Assembly (NCBI GenBank): GCA_963277665.1
Contig: OY728128.1
Span: 1,864,786,988-1,864,850,987 of the forward strand
Length of the DNA: 64,000 bases
Source of the DNA: Viscum album
Lineage: Eukaryota; Streptophyta; Magnoliopsida; Santalales; Viscaceae
Direction of reading: 5' to 3'
Shown here: positions 21,147-31,400 of the stretch, piece by piece
How the letters are laid out: each line of letters begins with the position of its first letter
Position numbering within the stretch: the stretch's first letter is position 1
The notes under the pieces: generated by a model
Told to the model about the DNA's origin: nothing
Database searches by the model: none
The model's input: the letters and a program-made list of their open reading frames with translations, nothing else
Position numbers and translations under genes: made by a program

Positions 21147-21377
21147 GTGGTGCGGGGCACCCGGGGTGGGGTCAGAGCCAGACGTTCCAGAAACGGACAG
21201 TGTTTCTACTGCAGCAGGAAGGGTCACCTGGAACGTGACTGTACGACCCCCCGCACGGTTGATCAGCGGGTGTTGGAGGAGCCACTGAGACAGAAGCAGC
21301 GGCTGGTGCTTGAGCAACAACCGAGCAGTGGACAAGGCAGTAGAGCTCTGAGAGTAGGTGGACAGGAGAGGAACTAG
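21147..21377 (+). CDS. Gag zinc-knuckle fragment of element B
   Basis: 76 codons with an intact CCHC knuckle (CFYCSRKGHLERDC, spacing C-x2-C-x4-H-x4-C) preceded by an Arg/Gly-rich basic stretch. This is the nucleocapsid part of gag, which binds RNA. It is separated from the gag N-terminus by about 120 bases where the rest of gag should be, so gag has an internal deletion plus a stop or frame change. The fragment ends at 21377; beyond it no protease active-site motif is visible. Confidence 0.75.
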   Translation: MVRGTRGGVRARRSRNGQCFYCSRKGHLERDCTTPRTVDQRVLEEPLRQKQRLVLEQQPSSGQGSRALRVGGQERN

Positions 21378-21529
21378 TGGATACGTCCTTTGTACTTCTA
21401 GTTCCATGTTGCTTTTGTATTTGTGTCTTTGTACTATAAGCTATGAGCTGCAATAATAAAAAGACACTTATCTTGTGATGTTTGCTTTCCTGTCCTTTTT
21501 GTTTGGTTGATACTGAGTGGTCCTGGTTA

Positions 21530-21780
21530 AGACTGTTGACTTGACCCTCAATTTTGAGATTTCTACTGGAGGAGACCCAGTGACCTCACACTGATGCTGA
21601 CAGTGTGACTTGACCCTTGGAGGCGAGAGTGACAATTGGATCTCTTGGTAGTTACGTCGAGGCCTTACGACGTCATCCATGGCATGAATGCATCATTCAT
21701 GTAAAGATTGACTGTATTAGGCAACGAATGTGGTTCATCCAGGGGATGAGACCGGGTTTCTCTTATCGGCAAAGAAGATA
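21530..21780 (+). pseudogene. Protease-tail fragment, copy 1, element B
   Basis: Translation in shifting frames gives GSLGSYVEALRRHP and IDCIRQRMWF, matching the end of gypsy aspartic protease. The DNA (TGACTTGACCC, GAGGCGAGAGT, TCGAGGCCTTACGACGT, GTATTAGGCAA) recurs about 690 bases downstream in copy 2. No D-S/T-G active-site motif is seen. Confidence 0.55.
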
Positions 21781-22126
21781 TCATAGCATCTCCTGTGAGA
21801 CTAAAGGAGGTCTAGGTCATCCAAGAGAGGATGAAGACTGCACAGTGCAGTAAGAAACAGGAAAACGGTGCCAGTCTTAGAGACTCGGGTGTGTTAAATG
21901 TTTCATGAAGTGGAAGCTTTAAGGATAGAGATGAGTCTGCGAAGCGGCAGACGTGGAGGCAGAGCTAGGAGAGCAGTATGAGGTGGTGTACATCTTAACA
22001 TGCTACAACCACCCGCCTTAGTTATCCCCGCCAAGCTCAGGGAGCTGGAGGGTGGAGGAAGAATTTGGCTGCATGCGGTCAAGGAGTGTGACCCAATAGC
22101 TCTGAAAATGATTCAAGGGACAGTCT

Positions 22127-22470
22127 GTGTCCACTACTAGCTGCTGTAGTAACAGACGTCGATATGAATCATTCCTCGCTTTCACAAATCTTTTCCCAGA
22201 CCTAGAGTTTCCGGTAAGCCGTGGACTTGACCCTCACGTCTGGAGATACCTTGGGAGAAGGCTCGATAATCACACTTACGCCGACGGTGTGGTCAGACCC
22301 TCGAGGCGAGAGTTTCGGTTGGAATCTCTTGGTGGCAGCGTCGAGGCCTTATGACGTTGGTTTGAGTATGGACTGGTCAATCACAGTTCATACACAAATT
22401 GGCGGTATTAGGCAAAAAGGTTGTGGTTTAACCACGACGTCGGGATGTGTTTTCCTTGGTCAGCAGAAAG
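22127..22470 (+). pseudogene. Protease-tail fragment, copy 2, element B
   Basis: Contains PYDVGLSMDW and HTQIGGIRQKGCGL in one frame, corresponding to the VILGMDW block and following strand of gypsy protease. NLFPDLEFP in another frame resembles the linker to RT. It shares GGACTTGACCCTCA, GAGGCGAGAGT, TCGAGGCCTTATGACGT and GTATTAGGCAAA with copy 1, so the segment was duplicated. RT should follow but does not; the sequence passes into the integrase C-terminus. Confidence 0.6.
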
Positions 22471-22559
22471 GAAACCCCAGGCAGCACAGGATAAACTCAT
22501 GGACAGTAGGGTGCGACCGATCACTCTTGAGTCGGTCAACCTCGTGGCAGCAGTTGTTT

Positions 22560-22990
22560 TGAGTTTCAATTCTAGCAAGAATTGGAGACTTCTGGAGTTC
22601 GAGGATGACGATCACGTCCTTATACGGGCCTCACCTCGACGAGGTTTACGGAGATGTGGCCGAAGCGGCATGTTATCTCCAAGGTTCAGCGGACCTTCTT
22701 AGGTCCTCAGCTGGGTAGGCATGGTGGTTTACCGCTTGACCCATCCACCTCAGTTTCACCTGGTGCACGACGACTTCCACGTATCTCAACTGAGGAGATA
22801 CGTGCTCGACCCTTCGCATATCATCGACCATGAGGAGCTGGACGATGGTGATAGGGCGACAAGCATGGAGGTTCCAGTGGGGATCAAGGATCGACAGGGG
22901 TGGTCCTACGGGGACGATCGATTCCTTGGGTGCACATTCTTTGATAGTACAGGAACCTCTAGGTGAGCACATGGGAGCGAAAGGCTCAGA
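22560..22990 (+). pseudogene. Integrase C-terminus of element B
   Basis: The first recognisable pol sequence after the protease tail, in two frames. LEFEDDDHVLIRASPRRGLR and MLSPRFSGP are the C-terminal integrase SH3-like region. VVYRLTHPPQF, VHDDFHVSQLRRYVLDPSHI and PVGIKD run towards the chromodomain; element C has the same phrases. The chromodomain itself is not clearly kept. RT, RNase H, the zinc domain and the integrase core are absent between copy 2 of the protease tail and this point. Confidence 0.78.
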
Positions 22991-23051
22991 TGCGTGCTTT
23001 CTACTGCTTTAGTGACCTTAGTTGTGATAAAGCTTTACGAGGACGTAAAGC

Positions 23052-23067
23052 CCTGAGGTGGGAGTAA
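23052..23067 (+). other. Polypurine tract of element B
   Basis: CCTGAGGTGGGAGTAA directly before the 3' LTR start TGTAAAGACC. The position and purine core GAGGTGGGAG fit plus-strand priming. Confidence 0.7.
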
Positions 23068-23798
23068 TGTAAAGACCCGAAAATTTCAAGGGAAATTTTT
23101 TTTCCTAAATTTTTCTTTGGAATTTTACAAGAATGTAGTTTCTGACGGCGCCTGATTCCGAGGCCCGGTGTTCCCAGAATCAATTTCCGAAGTTTAGCTC
23201 GGGTACGTTCAGTGAACGAACGAGCGGGATTTTCTATCTTTTGAACCGGTGCTCGGAATTGAAATCTGAGGGCACCGATGAACTCGCAACGCCGTTATTT
23301 GCTTAAGGAGACTTTTTCCGTAGTTGCGTTCTATCGAGAGCGGAGGTTTGTTTTTATTTTTGGGTTTTCTTTAAAAGTGTAATAATAAAATAACGTGCCA
23401 TGTTGCACTTTATTTTATTTCAACCGCCATTGGGAGTGAGGTGGTTGAAACCTCCTCATGGAGGTTGGAGGTGGGGCCACCACAACTTAACCTCCCTTGA
23501 GAGGTTATGGTGGTGGGGCTGACCCAAACTAAACCTCCCATGGGTGGTTTATTGTGGTGGGGACCACACGAGGCTTAACCCCCCCAATTAATGGGAGGAG
23601 AGGAAACCTCCCAACTCCCCCTCATTAATGAGGGAGAGCCTCTTAATTCCTCAACTCCCCATTAAATGGGGAGAAACTCCTTGGCACCCTCCCCTCTTAA
23701 GTGGTGCCAACGAACCTCTTTAATTGCATCAACGCAATTTATTTCACCCCCCTTTTTTAAATTATGTAACCACGATGGTTACATACCTATCCCCCTCA

Positions 23799-23808
23799 CC
23801 TATATATA
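23799..23808 (+). promoter_or_regulatory. Putative TATA box in the element B 3' LTR
   Basis: CCTATATATAGG, same place as in the 5' LTR. Transcription from this copy would read out of the element into element C's RT. Confidence 0.55.
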
Positions 23809-25152
23809 GGGATCTTGGGAGAGGGTTTGGGGGACGGCTTCACCAAGCGACGGAACGCTGGTAAAGTACCGCGACGACCAACACTTGGGAGAATTAGAGT
23901 TCTCCAACGAAGAACGCCTTTTTCCAAAGCAGAAAGACAACACTTCTTCTTCCTTTCCACGACCTCCTTCCGTGTTGAATGATTGGGCATCGTCTGCAAG
24001 GAACATCGATGACTCTTCATCTTCGAACGTTTCCCGGCGTCAACGAACCGGCACCGCTTAGATCCGTGACTTCGTCAATGACGATTATGGAGGCACGTTC
24101 CGCGAGGATGTCTTCCGCGACACCGATTTCTGCATCGGCGACGAATGAACTTCGAATCCGTGGTAGGGGTTTTGCCTTTTTTTCAAATTACGTGTTTCTT
24201 TCCCTCAAACATGAAAGAATAATCTGTTGGACGTTGATCCAAATTTTATTAAAAATTGTAAAAAGTTCATCGTTGTGTTTTTACGATTGGCCGACTGTTA
24301 TCGTTATAACGGGAGGAGACTGGACCGCACGAACACGGCCAATTCTCCTCCCCCTTCTAATCTTTGGTGTTGATTTAGCGAAGACAACGCGGTGTCGTCG
24401 CACCGCGTAGGAACAAAAGAAAACACGGCCGGAGCGGGCTACGATGAAGGAACGCGACGCCATCGTGTCGCGCCGTAGGTTTCAAACGAGGCCGCGGCCG
24501 TAGTCGGACCGCGGCGGAAGGACGCGGCGTCGTCACGCCGCGTCGAACGGATTCACATTCATCTTGGAAGTGGCGGCCGGAAAAACCGGCCGCTGGAGAA
24601 CTCGAAGGAGGGGGCTGGAAATCCGGCCGCCGGCGCCGGAAGGAGCGGGAGCGCGGGGTCCCGCGGCGAGAACCCGGTCGGCCCCGCGCTGGCTGGTCGT
24701 TACAGGGGGGAGCCCGGGGGTGTACCCCCCGGCAATACACATGGCGCGGCCCCTTAAAGGGGCCGCCGTTTAAAAAATTAAAGGGGGGCAGTGCCCCTCC
24801 CTTTAGCGCGCCGCGCTGGCCGAGCCGCCGTGCCGTCGAGCCGCCGCGCCGCCGAGCCGCCGAGCCGTCGCGCCACCGCGCCGCTGCGCCACTGGCTGGG
24901 CCAAGCCGCCGGGTCGGGCCGCCACTCGGGCCGGGTCGACCCGGTTCGGGCCGGCCCAGGGGGTACTGGGTCGGGTCGGACCGGGCCCAGACCCCCCCAT
25001 CTTCGGACAGGATTGGTTCAAATGCCCATAACTTGGGCTGCAGACATCCGATCGACGAACCGTCAGTTACGTAGCGATCCTTGGATCGATACGGTCATTT
25101 CGTTATACTATACTCAAGGTGCACCTTCCTTTTCTTGAGCCTACGTGGTTAA

Positions 25153-25234
25153 AACTCCATAGTTAAGTGTGCTTGGCCTAGAGTAGTGATCAGGATGGGT
25201 GACCTCCTGGGAAGTTTCCCACGGTGGGTGTGAG
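25153..25234 (+). repeat. 5S rRNA-derived segment in the 3' LTR of element B
   Basis: Same segment as in the 5' LTR. The box A-like AGTTAAGTGTGCTTGG (25161-25176) has one change; the box C-like GGATGGGTGACCTCCTGGGAAG (25193-25214) is unchanged. Presence in both LTRs shows it was part of the element before this insertion. Confidence 0.88.
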
Positions 25235-25244
25235 ACGGAAAGGC

Positions 25245-25900
25245 CAATAACTAACAGACCGGGCGTCCGATTGACGCGCCGCCTGTTTCGTTGAATTCCT
25301 CTTGATGAGACGGAACTTTTGGCATACTCCGCCCGAGGTTTGGACGCAGGTGGAGTACGGTCGGGTTGGTTTTGCCTTAAAAACCAACCGGGCCCCTGGA
25401 ACGAAAATGCCAATAACTCTCAGACCGGGCGTCCGATTGACGTGCCGTCTGTTTTGTTGTTTTCCTCTTGATGAGACAGAACTTTTGGCATTCTCCGCCC
25501 AAGTTTTGGATGCAGTTGGTTTTGGGCCCAGTTGGATCGTACCGAAATCCAACCGGGCCCCTGGAATGGAAAAGCTGATATCTTTCTGACCAGACGTCCG
25601 TTTGACGAACCGTCAGCGGTGTTGGTGATCACGTTGAGAAATGGTCCCTATGAGTATACCCTATGAGAGTTCAGGGTACATTTGAGATACGGCCGGATTT
25701 GGTTCGCTCACGAAACCAACCGGGCCCCTGGGACGAAAAGGCTAATAACTCACAGACCGGATGTCCGATTGATGGGCCGTCTGTTGCGTTGAGACCCCTA
25801 TGACGAGGCGGTCCTTTGAGATACTTCTTCTTGGGACCTTGAGATACTTGGAGTATCGACCTGTAGCTCGGGGAGCGGACCCTCCCAAAGACGAGCGTGC
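25245..25900 (+). repeat. ~165-bp tandem repeats (3' LTR of B)
   Basis: Units begin at 25245, 25411, 25575 and 25742. The third unit is shorter than in the 5' LTR because that copy has an extra 14-bp CCCTATGAGTATAC repeat near 18703-18730. Confidence 0.85.
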
Positions 25901-26661
25901 GGAGTACGGAGACCGTGTAGCCGACTGAGACCTGACGACTGCTTGACCGACTCGACTTGGAGTGAGTCGACTAGCCCAGTGGACGGAGCACTACTTTCTG
26001 AGGTGCAGACCCATTGCGGACGGAGCACTACCTGTGTGACAGTGCAGACCCGCAGTACTCGTCCGGAGAGTACCTCAGCAGGCTACTAGGGGGTGTGCAC
26101 TACTGTGTTTGGGTGACATACCCCGGCGGGAAGCACTACTGTGTTTGGGTGGCTGACCCGCGGTACTCGACAGGAGGAGTACCTCAGTAGTCTTAGGTTA
26201 GTGAGCAGTACCTCGGAGTCGTGACAGGACCACTTTACACTCCAGAGACGGAGCTCTTCAGCAGTTACGGTTTCGATAATAGAAATCCTGGTTTGAGCTG
26301 AGACTTTTGACCTTTGTGTTTACCTCATGATTGAGATGGGTCACTTGATAACTTAGGTATATGTATGGGCATATACCTGGGTAGTGGTTATCTGTTGATT
26401 TCACAATCCTTGTGTTTCCTCATGATTGAGATGGGTTACTTGATAACTTAGGTATATGTATGGGCATATATCTAAGTAGAGGTTATCTGTTGAGATCTTC
26501 TTGTGGTTATCCTTGTTGGTTTAGTGAGACCTTGAGGGTCTCGGGGTCCCTACTGAGTATCGTTATACTCACCCCTGCACGGGCTATGCCCGCACCTCGT
26601 TGTGTTTGTTGCAGACGACGGGCAGTGCTGACGGAGGCCGAGTGTTCAAGGACTGGTCGGT

Positions 26662-26781
26662 ACCCGGAGGTGGACTACACGATGAGTCAGTACCCGGAGG
26701 TGGACTACCCGACGAGTCAGTACCCGGAGGTGGACTACACAATGCGTCAGTACCCGGAGGTGGACTACATGATGAGACGAC
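26662..26781 (+). repeat. 30-bp tandem repeat, four units (3' LTR of B)
   Basis: Units at 26662, 26692, 26722 and 26752, matching the 5' LTR array unit for unit. The array length has been stable since insertion. Confidence 0.92.
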
Positions 26782-27202
26782 ACATAGAGGAGGTTGACAG
26801 ACGAGAGTGTAGAGGAGGCTATCTGTACCTACCCTTCAGGTAGGATTTAGTGGAAGATCCAGGAGCTGCGCCATCTGTACCTACCCTTCAGGTAGGATTC
26901 CGAGGAGGACGACCCAGGAGCCGCTTCCGTCCCTCCAGCTTTTGTCTTTTTCTATTGTACTTTGTTCATTTGTAGTTGTACTTTCTTTTGGGTTTGTATT
27001 CTGGCCCATTTACTTTCAGCACTTCTTTTTTGTACTTAGTGTTTTACTTTTGCTTGTACTCTGTGGTGTTTTGTTACTTTTATAAAAGCAATGCCTTCCC
27101 AGTTATCGGGATTTATGCCTTTGGTGCTAGTCACCAGCCCCTGGCCTATGGAAGTCGGGCTTGGGGTAGTCATGGCACGGGCCCCGAGGACGGGTCGTGA
27201 AA

Positions 27203-27207
27203 CTTAG
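27203..27207. repeat. Target-site duplication of element B, right copy (CTTAG)
   Basis: Identical to 16097-16101 and directly adjacent to the LTR end. Confidence 0.92.
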
Positions 27208-28130
27208 AGTATGTTCAGAACTATCCTTAAGTGTCACTTGTTCTCCTCCTCAGACGTTGATTACATAAGGATATCATCGATGAAGACTACCTTGAACCAG
27301 TCTAATAAAGGTTGTATGATCCAGTTCATGAGTCCCATGAATACTGCTCAGGTTTTTTCAGGAAAAATGGCATCACCAAGTACTCATAATGACTATAGAA
27401 ACATCTAAATGTCATCTTCAGTATATCCTTATCTCGTACTCATAGCTGGTGATAGCCTGACTTAAGTTCAACCTTCAAGAACCAACGTGCCCCTCTCAAC
27501 TGATCAAAGAGTTATTGATCCTCAATAGTGGATACTTATTCTTCAAAGTCACCCATTTCAAACACCAGTAGTCCATTCACAACTTCAAACTATTGTCTTC
27601 ATTATTTTCGAACAAAATTTGGGCTTCCTAGGGTGAAACATTAAGCCTCATAAATCCATTCCTTTTAATTTCCTCCAACCGCACCCTAATCTCGCAATGC
27701 TATATAGGATACTTCCAAAAGGATGGCATAGATATAGGTTCAATCTTGGGGTGTAGATCAATGCAGAATCATGTCTCTCATTGTGGAGGAAAACCTATAA
27801 CATCTTCAAGAAAGACATCATCGTACTTTGGTACCACTGCAGGAAACCTGAAACTCATAACATCCATGACACTAAGGGTTAGGCTAGCTAACTGATGAGT
27901 AATCATCTTCACCCTCCTATGAATGGTCCATCCTACAGTACCTGGGTTTCCTTTTCACCAAAAAAGGAAAACATGGCTCCATTGTTGTGAACACACCGTA
28001 CCCTTATCCTAAAATAATCAATCTAAAAGTGAACTTTAGATAAATAATCCATACCAAGAATTACATCATAAAGCCTTGACGCTGATATCAAGAGATTCCA
28101 ACCAAAACTCTAACCTCCAAGGGTTTGGTC
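27208..28130 (-). pseudogene. Element C: protease tail and RT, 5' part of pol
   Basis: Minus-strand sequence that continues into 13840-16101 once B is removed. Next to B it reads VVFIDDILM, the RT active-site motif with both Asp residues intact, then HLRIVLNIL at the B junction. Upstream (27400-27800) are decayed RT fingers and palm. Near 28000-28070 lies a protease tail resembling the VILGMDYLSKVHF block. Many stops break the frame. RT copies element RNA into cDNA; this copy cannot be expressed as one protein. Confidence 0.82.
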
Positions 28131-29480
28131 ACACTGTCAGGACAATTACGTGATGACTGAATCTTTTCCAGTTGGAGTCTCTAAGCATAAGGGTCAAGTC
28201 AACAGTTCAACCGGAATCTCTATGTATCAAATAAGATATGTGGTGAGAAATTAATGATAAGAACTTATGTCTATCAGTACTACATCTATGATATAAAATA
28301 CACAGATTGTACATTGAATCATTTCTAGAGCTCCTGGGTTGTAAGTCTCAACTACCTACAGTTGTCCCCACCCCTATCCCCAGCTCCCTAATCCTGGTGT
28401 GGACTGGCTGTGGGTGGTGTTTGTAACAAGTCTAAAGATCGACCACCTCCTTCTGCTCCCCTAACTCCTCTTCCATGTCTTTTTCCCAGCATAAATTCCT
28501 TCTCCTATTGTTACCTCTACCTCAGTGGTCAATCCACAGTCTCTATGTCAGTTGTATGGTGGGTCAGACAATATAAAGTGGGATGTCCCCTTTCATCACA
28601 TGAGTATCATCACCTCTCTCTAGTCTGATTAGACCCACCCTATGAGCCCTGATCTACAGATCCTATATCCTAAAACCTCCTCCTGAAACATCTCTTGTAT
28701 CTAGGTCTTTAAGACTAACATAGGCTCCCTATTTCTAAGGTCTTTTCTCTTACATTCCAACTATTGACAACCACCAGATGTATTTTCTCATCCAAGAAAC
28801 TCTCAACCACTAAAACTCACTCTAGTACCTCAGTATAGATAGGAATTCATAGAGGGATAACACTGGATCAGATGTCTCTGTGAAGACCTCACTTTAAGGT
28901 CTGAGCCCTGAATACCTTATTTTGAAACATATACATCGAGTACCTAGAGAGTTTTGTAAACCTCAATGAATACTTAGATATTGTTTTGTTTCCCTAGTAG
29001 AGTTTCAAAAGATGCTAGATATGAACATCCTTCAAAATAGATGGTGAGAAATCCTCTCTATAGATACACACAAACTCTTTCCCCAAAAGAGTCACCTCAT
29101 CTTAATACATGGTAACTAAACCCCACCACTGCCTTACTAATCCAAGAAGAAGGCTCATTGTTAGTACCACCATCTGATCTGATGGTGTCCTAACTATATG
29201 GAAAACTTGGTTCACCACCTCAATCTAGTCCTCAATAACCTATGGGTCAATCTCACATTAGATACTGAGGGTCTCTCCCTTTGAAACTCATGAAGTGCTC
29301 TCAGCCTACGCTCCTCATCCACTGGTACTGTGGCTAACACATGTTGTTATACAGGTATTGGTATGGTTGGTGCACCACTTGGATGTAAAATCTTAGGAAC
29401 TAGTTTCTCTATCAAATCCTCATCACTAATGGGATCATCCTGGTGATCACATGCTGAATCCAAGCTTGTGTACATCACAG
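28131..29480 (-). pseudogene. Element C: gag and protease N-terminus
   Basis: A decayed minus-strand gag. The clearest landmark is PVDEERRLRALHEFQRERPS at 29255-29320, the start of the gag block, matching element B's gag. YFEGCSYLASFETLLGKQNN (about 29000-29060) corresponds to the second half of the gag domain. Zinc knuckles and the protease active site cannot be made out with confidence. Stops occur every few tens of codons. Confidence 0.65.
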
Positions 29481-29777
29481 AGGCATCCTGAAAGTAAACA
29501 AGATGTACTATAGTCAATGAGTATATCTAGATAGATAACTCAAGAAGGACATAGAAACCACATACCATTATTATATGATTCATGTACCAATGTTTTCCTT
29601 GCAGCTAGTTTTCTCATGTACCAAGTCAAAAAGAAGGTGATCAAAGTCCCAGAGTATGGATACATCGGTCATCATACCAACACTGCAGTCTTTGTCCAAA
29701 AATTCAAACTCGAAAAACTTAACACCGTGTCCCCAAACCAATCTCACACTCTCCCAATACTAAATTATAACCAACTA

Positions 29778-29788
29778 CTCTAATATCA
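29778..29788 (-). other. Degenerate primer-binding site of element C
   Basis: The minus strand reads TGATATTAGAG, the tRNA-Met site with two changes, five bases after the LTR edge at 29794. Confidence 0.75.
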
Positions 29789-29793
29789 CTCTT

Positions 29794-29982
29794 TGAAGAC
29801 ACATCCTAGTGGGTCCCATGCTGCAAAACCCCAAGCCCGCCTCCAATTGGCCAGGGGCTGGTGACTAGAACCGAGTAGGCATATCACTAACATGGGAAGC
29901 ACTTCCTATGTACCTATATATAAGAACAGATCTCCAAGCCCATAAAATGTTGAAATGTAAAAATAACTGAACAAACAATGCA

Positions 29983-30027
<45 letters not shown>

Positions 30028-31400
30028 TACAACCAGAGTACAATAGGATGTAAAGTAAATAGGGCCAAATACAATCCCACCATAAAGAATTCTACAGCAT
30101 AAGTCCAACCTAAAAGTAAAGGTTATGAGACTGCTATCTAAAAGCTTCTGAAACACACCTCAGTTTATCCAATATCATTATGCAACCTCTGGTCCTAGTT
30201 TTCCTATGACTCTATCAAAATGTGGATAATCATCACAAGACAAAATATGTGCAAGAAAATACCATGTATAGGTGAGTATAAAAATACTCTGTAGGACACC
30301 CTAAAACCCCAAATCATAAAACAAAGTAAATATAGTCAACTTTACATAGGTATATGTCTATAGAACATATGACAAGAATATCCAGATATACTCAAAAAAT
30401 ACACAAAATTTATAGGTAAGTCAAAACCATAGCATACCATCCATAGGATTCTGTCATGAAGATTCCCTGAAACACTCATCTGGGAGAACACACTCCTGAG
30501 TTCGATAGCACTGATGAAGTCCTTCTGAGATGTACTGCTCATCAGGTCTCATTATGATATAGAATACATGAAGAAAAATATGAGGGGAATATGATACACA
30601 TATGTGGATCATATCCCGGTCCATGGGGTCATACCAACAACTCCATATGGATTAAACTTCTATGTAAAGGATTGATTCTTAGTATAATTGGTCATGTAGA
30701 TTCCCAAAACACTACCTTGGGCACGGACATGAATAGAGGATCCCACTCTAGGCCTCTTAGGGGAATTCCAAAAAATTTATCCCACTCTTACCTTGGGAAA
30801 GGAAATCCTGCTGAATGTATCGTAGTATTTGGAGTATGAAATGATTCATACCAACCATAAAGTAAAGGATAATGGGAACAAACCCTAATGAATATTTTCC
30901 AAGGTATAGAGGAAAATAGATCTAGGACATGTAAGAAACAGTACATGGCATGTAGAGGGGTTACACGTCGCATCCCACGACCTCGGGTTCGGCCCGTGTG
31001 AACATCCTGTGTCATTTAAACCATGTCTATATAGTATATAATAGTACATGGTGTGTATAGTGGTTACACATCATGTCCCTATACAACAAGTATCAATTTG
31101 TTTCTCCAGCTGTGTGCCAGTACACGGCTCAACCCATGTACTCGTCCAACCCAAGTCCATGTACTCTAAGGTACATGCTAAGTTTATCTGGGAGAGACCA
31201 CATGTCATGTGATTGTGGGTCACACATTGTGTGATGTTTAACTAATTTTGAAACCCTATATTCAACCAAGGTGGGCCCACATGGCATGTAGATCCTATTT
31301 ACATGCCTTTTCCTTCGGGATTTTCTGAAATCATGGTTCTTCCTCTACACACATCGGTCGATCCTCCATCCGTCGATCTGGCAATTGACCTGTAAAAAAA
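29794..31400 (-). repeat. 5' LTR of element C (right end not resolved)
   Basis: The inner edge is at 29794 (minus strand ...GTGTCTTCA). Adjacent sequence CACCAGCCCCTGGCC...GGCGGGCTTGGGGT on the minus strand matches the end of element B's LTRs. TATACTCACC...GCAC near 30240-30290 also has a counterpart there, so C and B are related families. Further right the match fades. A 105-bp-spaced direct repeat (GTACATGG...GGTTACAC...TCCC) occurs at 30938 and 31045. I give 31400 as a conservative limit; the true end could lie anywhere to about 32065. Confidence 0.65.
29986..30025. repeat. (AT)n microsatellite
   Basis: About 20 AT units in the LTR of element C, 200 bases from its inner edge. Confidence 0.95.

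Larger units (their letters stand above)
16102..27202 (+). mobile_element. Element B: GC-rich, internally deleted Tekay-type retrotransposon
   Basis: A complete insertion of 11101 bp bounded by CTTAG duplications, with LTRs of 4170 and 4135 bp and only 2796 bp between them. The interior holds a tRNA-Met primer site, partial gag, a CCHC knuckle, protease fragments and an integrase C-terminus. RT, RNase H and the integrase core are missing, so this copy cannot mobilise itself and would depend on proteins from a related element. LTRs differ by about ten bases in the first ~190. Its GC-rich LTRs stand out against the AT-rich neighbours A, E and G. Confidence 0.94.
23068..27202 (+). repeat. 3' LTR of element B (4135 bp)
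   Basis: Full-length match to 16102-20271 with the same internal layout. It ends GTGAAA where the 5' LTR ends TTGACA, so the terminal CA has become AA. The CTTAG duplication follows directly. It differs from the 5' LTR in C-run lengths (6 and 7 instead of 22 and 14). Confidence 0.94.

Noticed and set aside
29985..30025. AT run as a replication origin or promoter
   Set aside because: A plain dinucleotide microsatellite within an LTR; nothing else supports a role.
30735..30765. GGCCTAGAGT match (minus strand) between element C's LTR and the 5S-like segment of B
   Set aside because: Only ten bases match and box A and box C are missing, so there is no support for a 5S segment in C.
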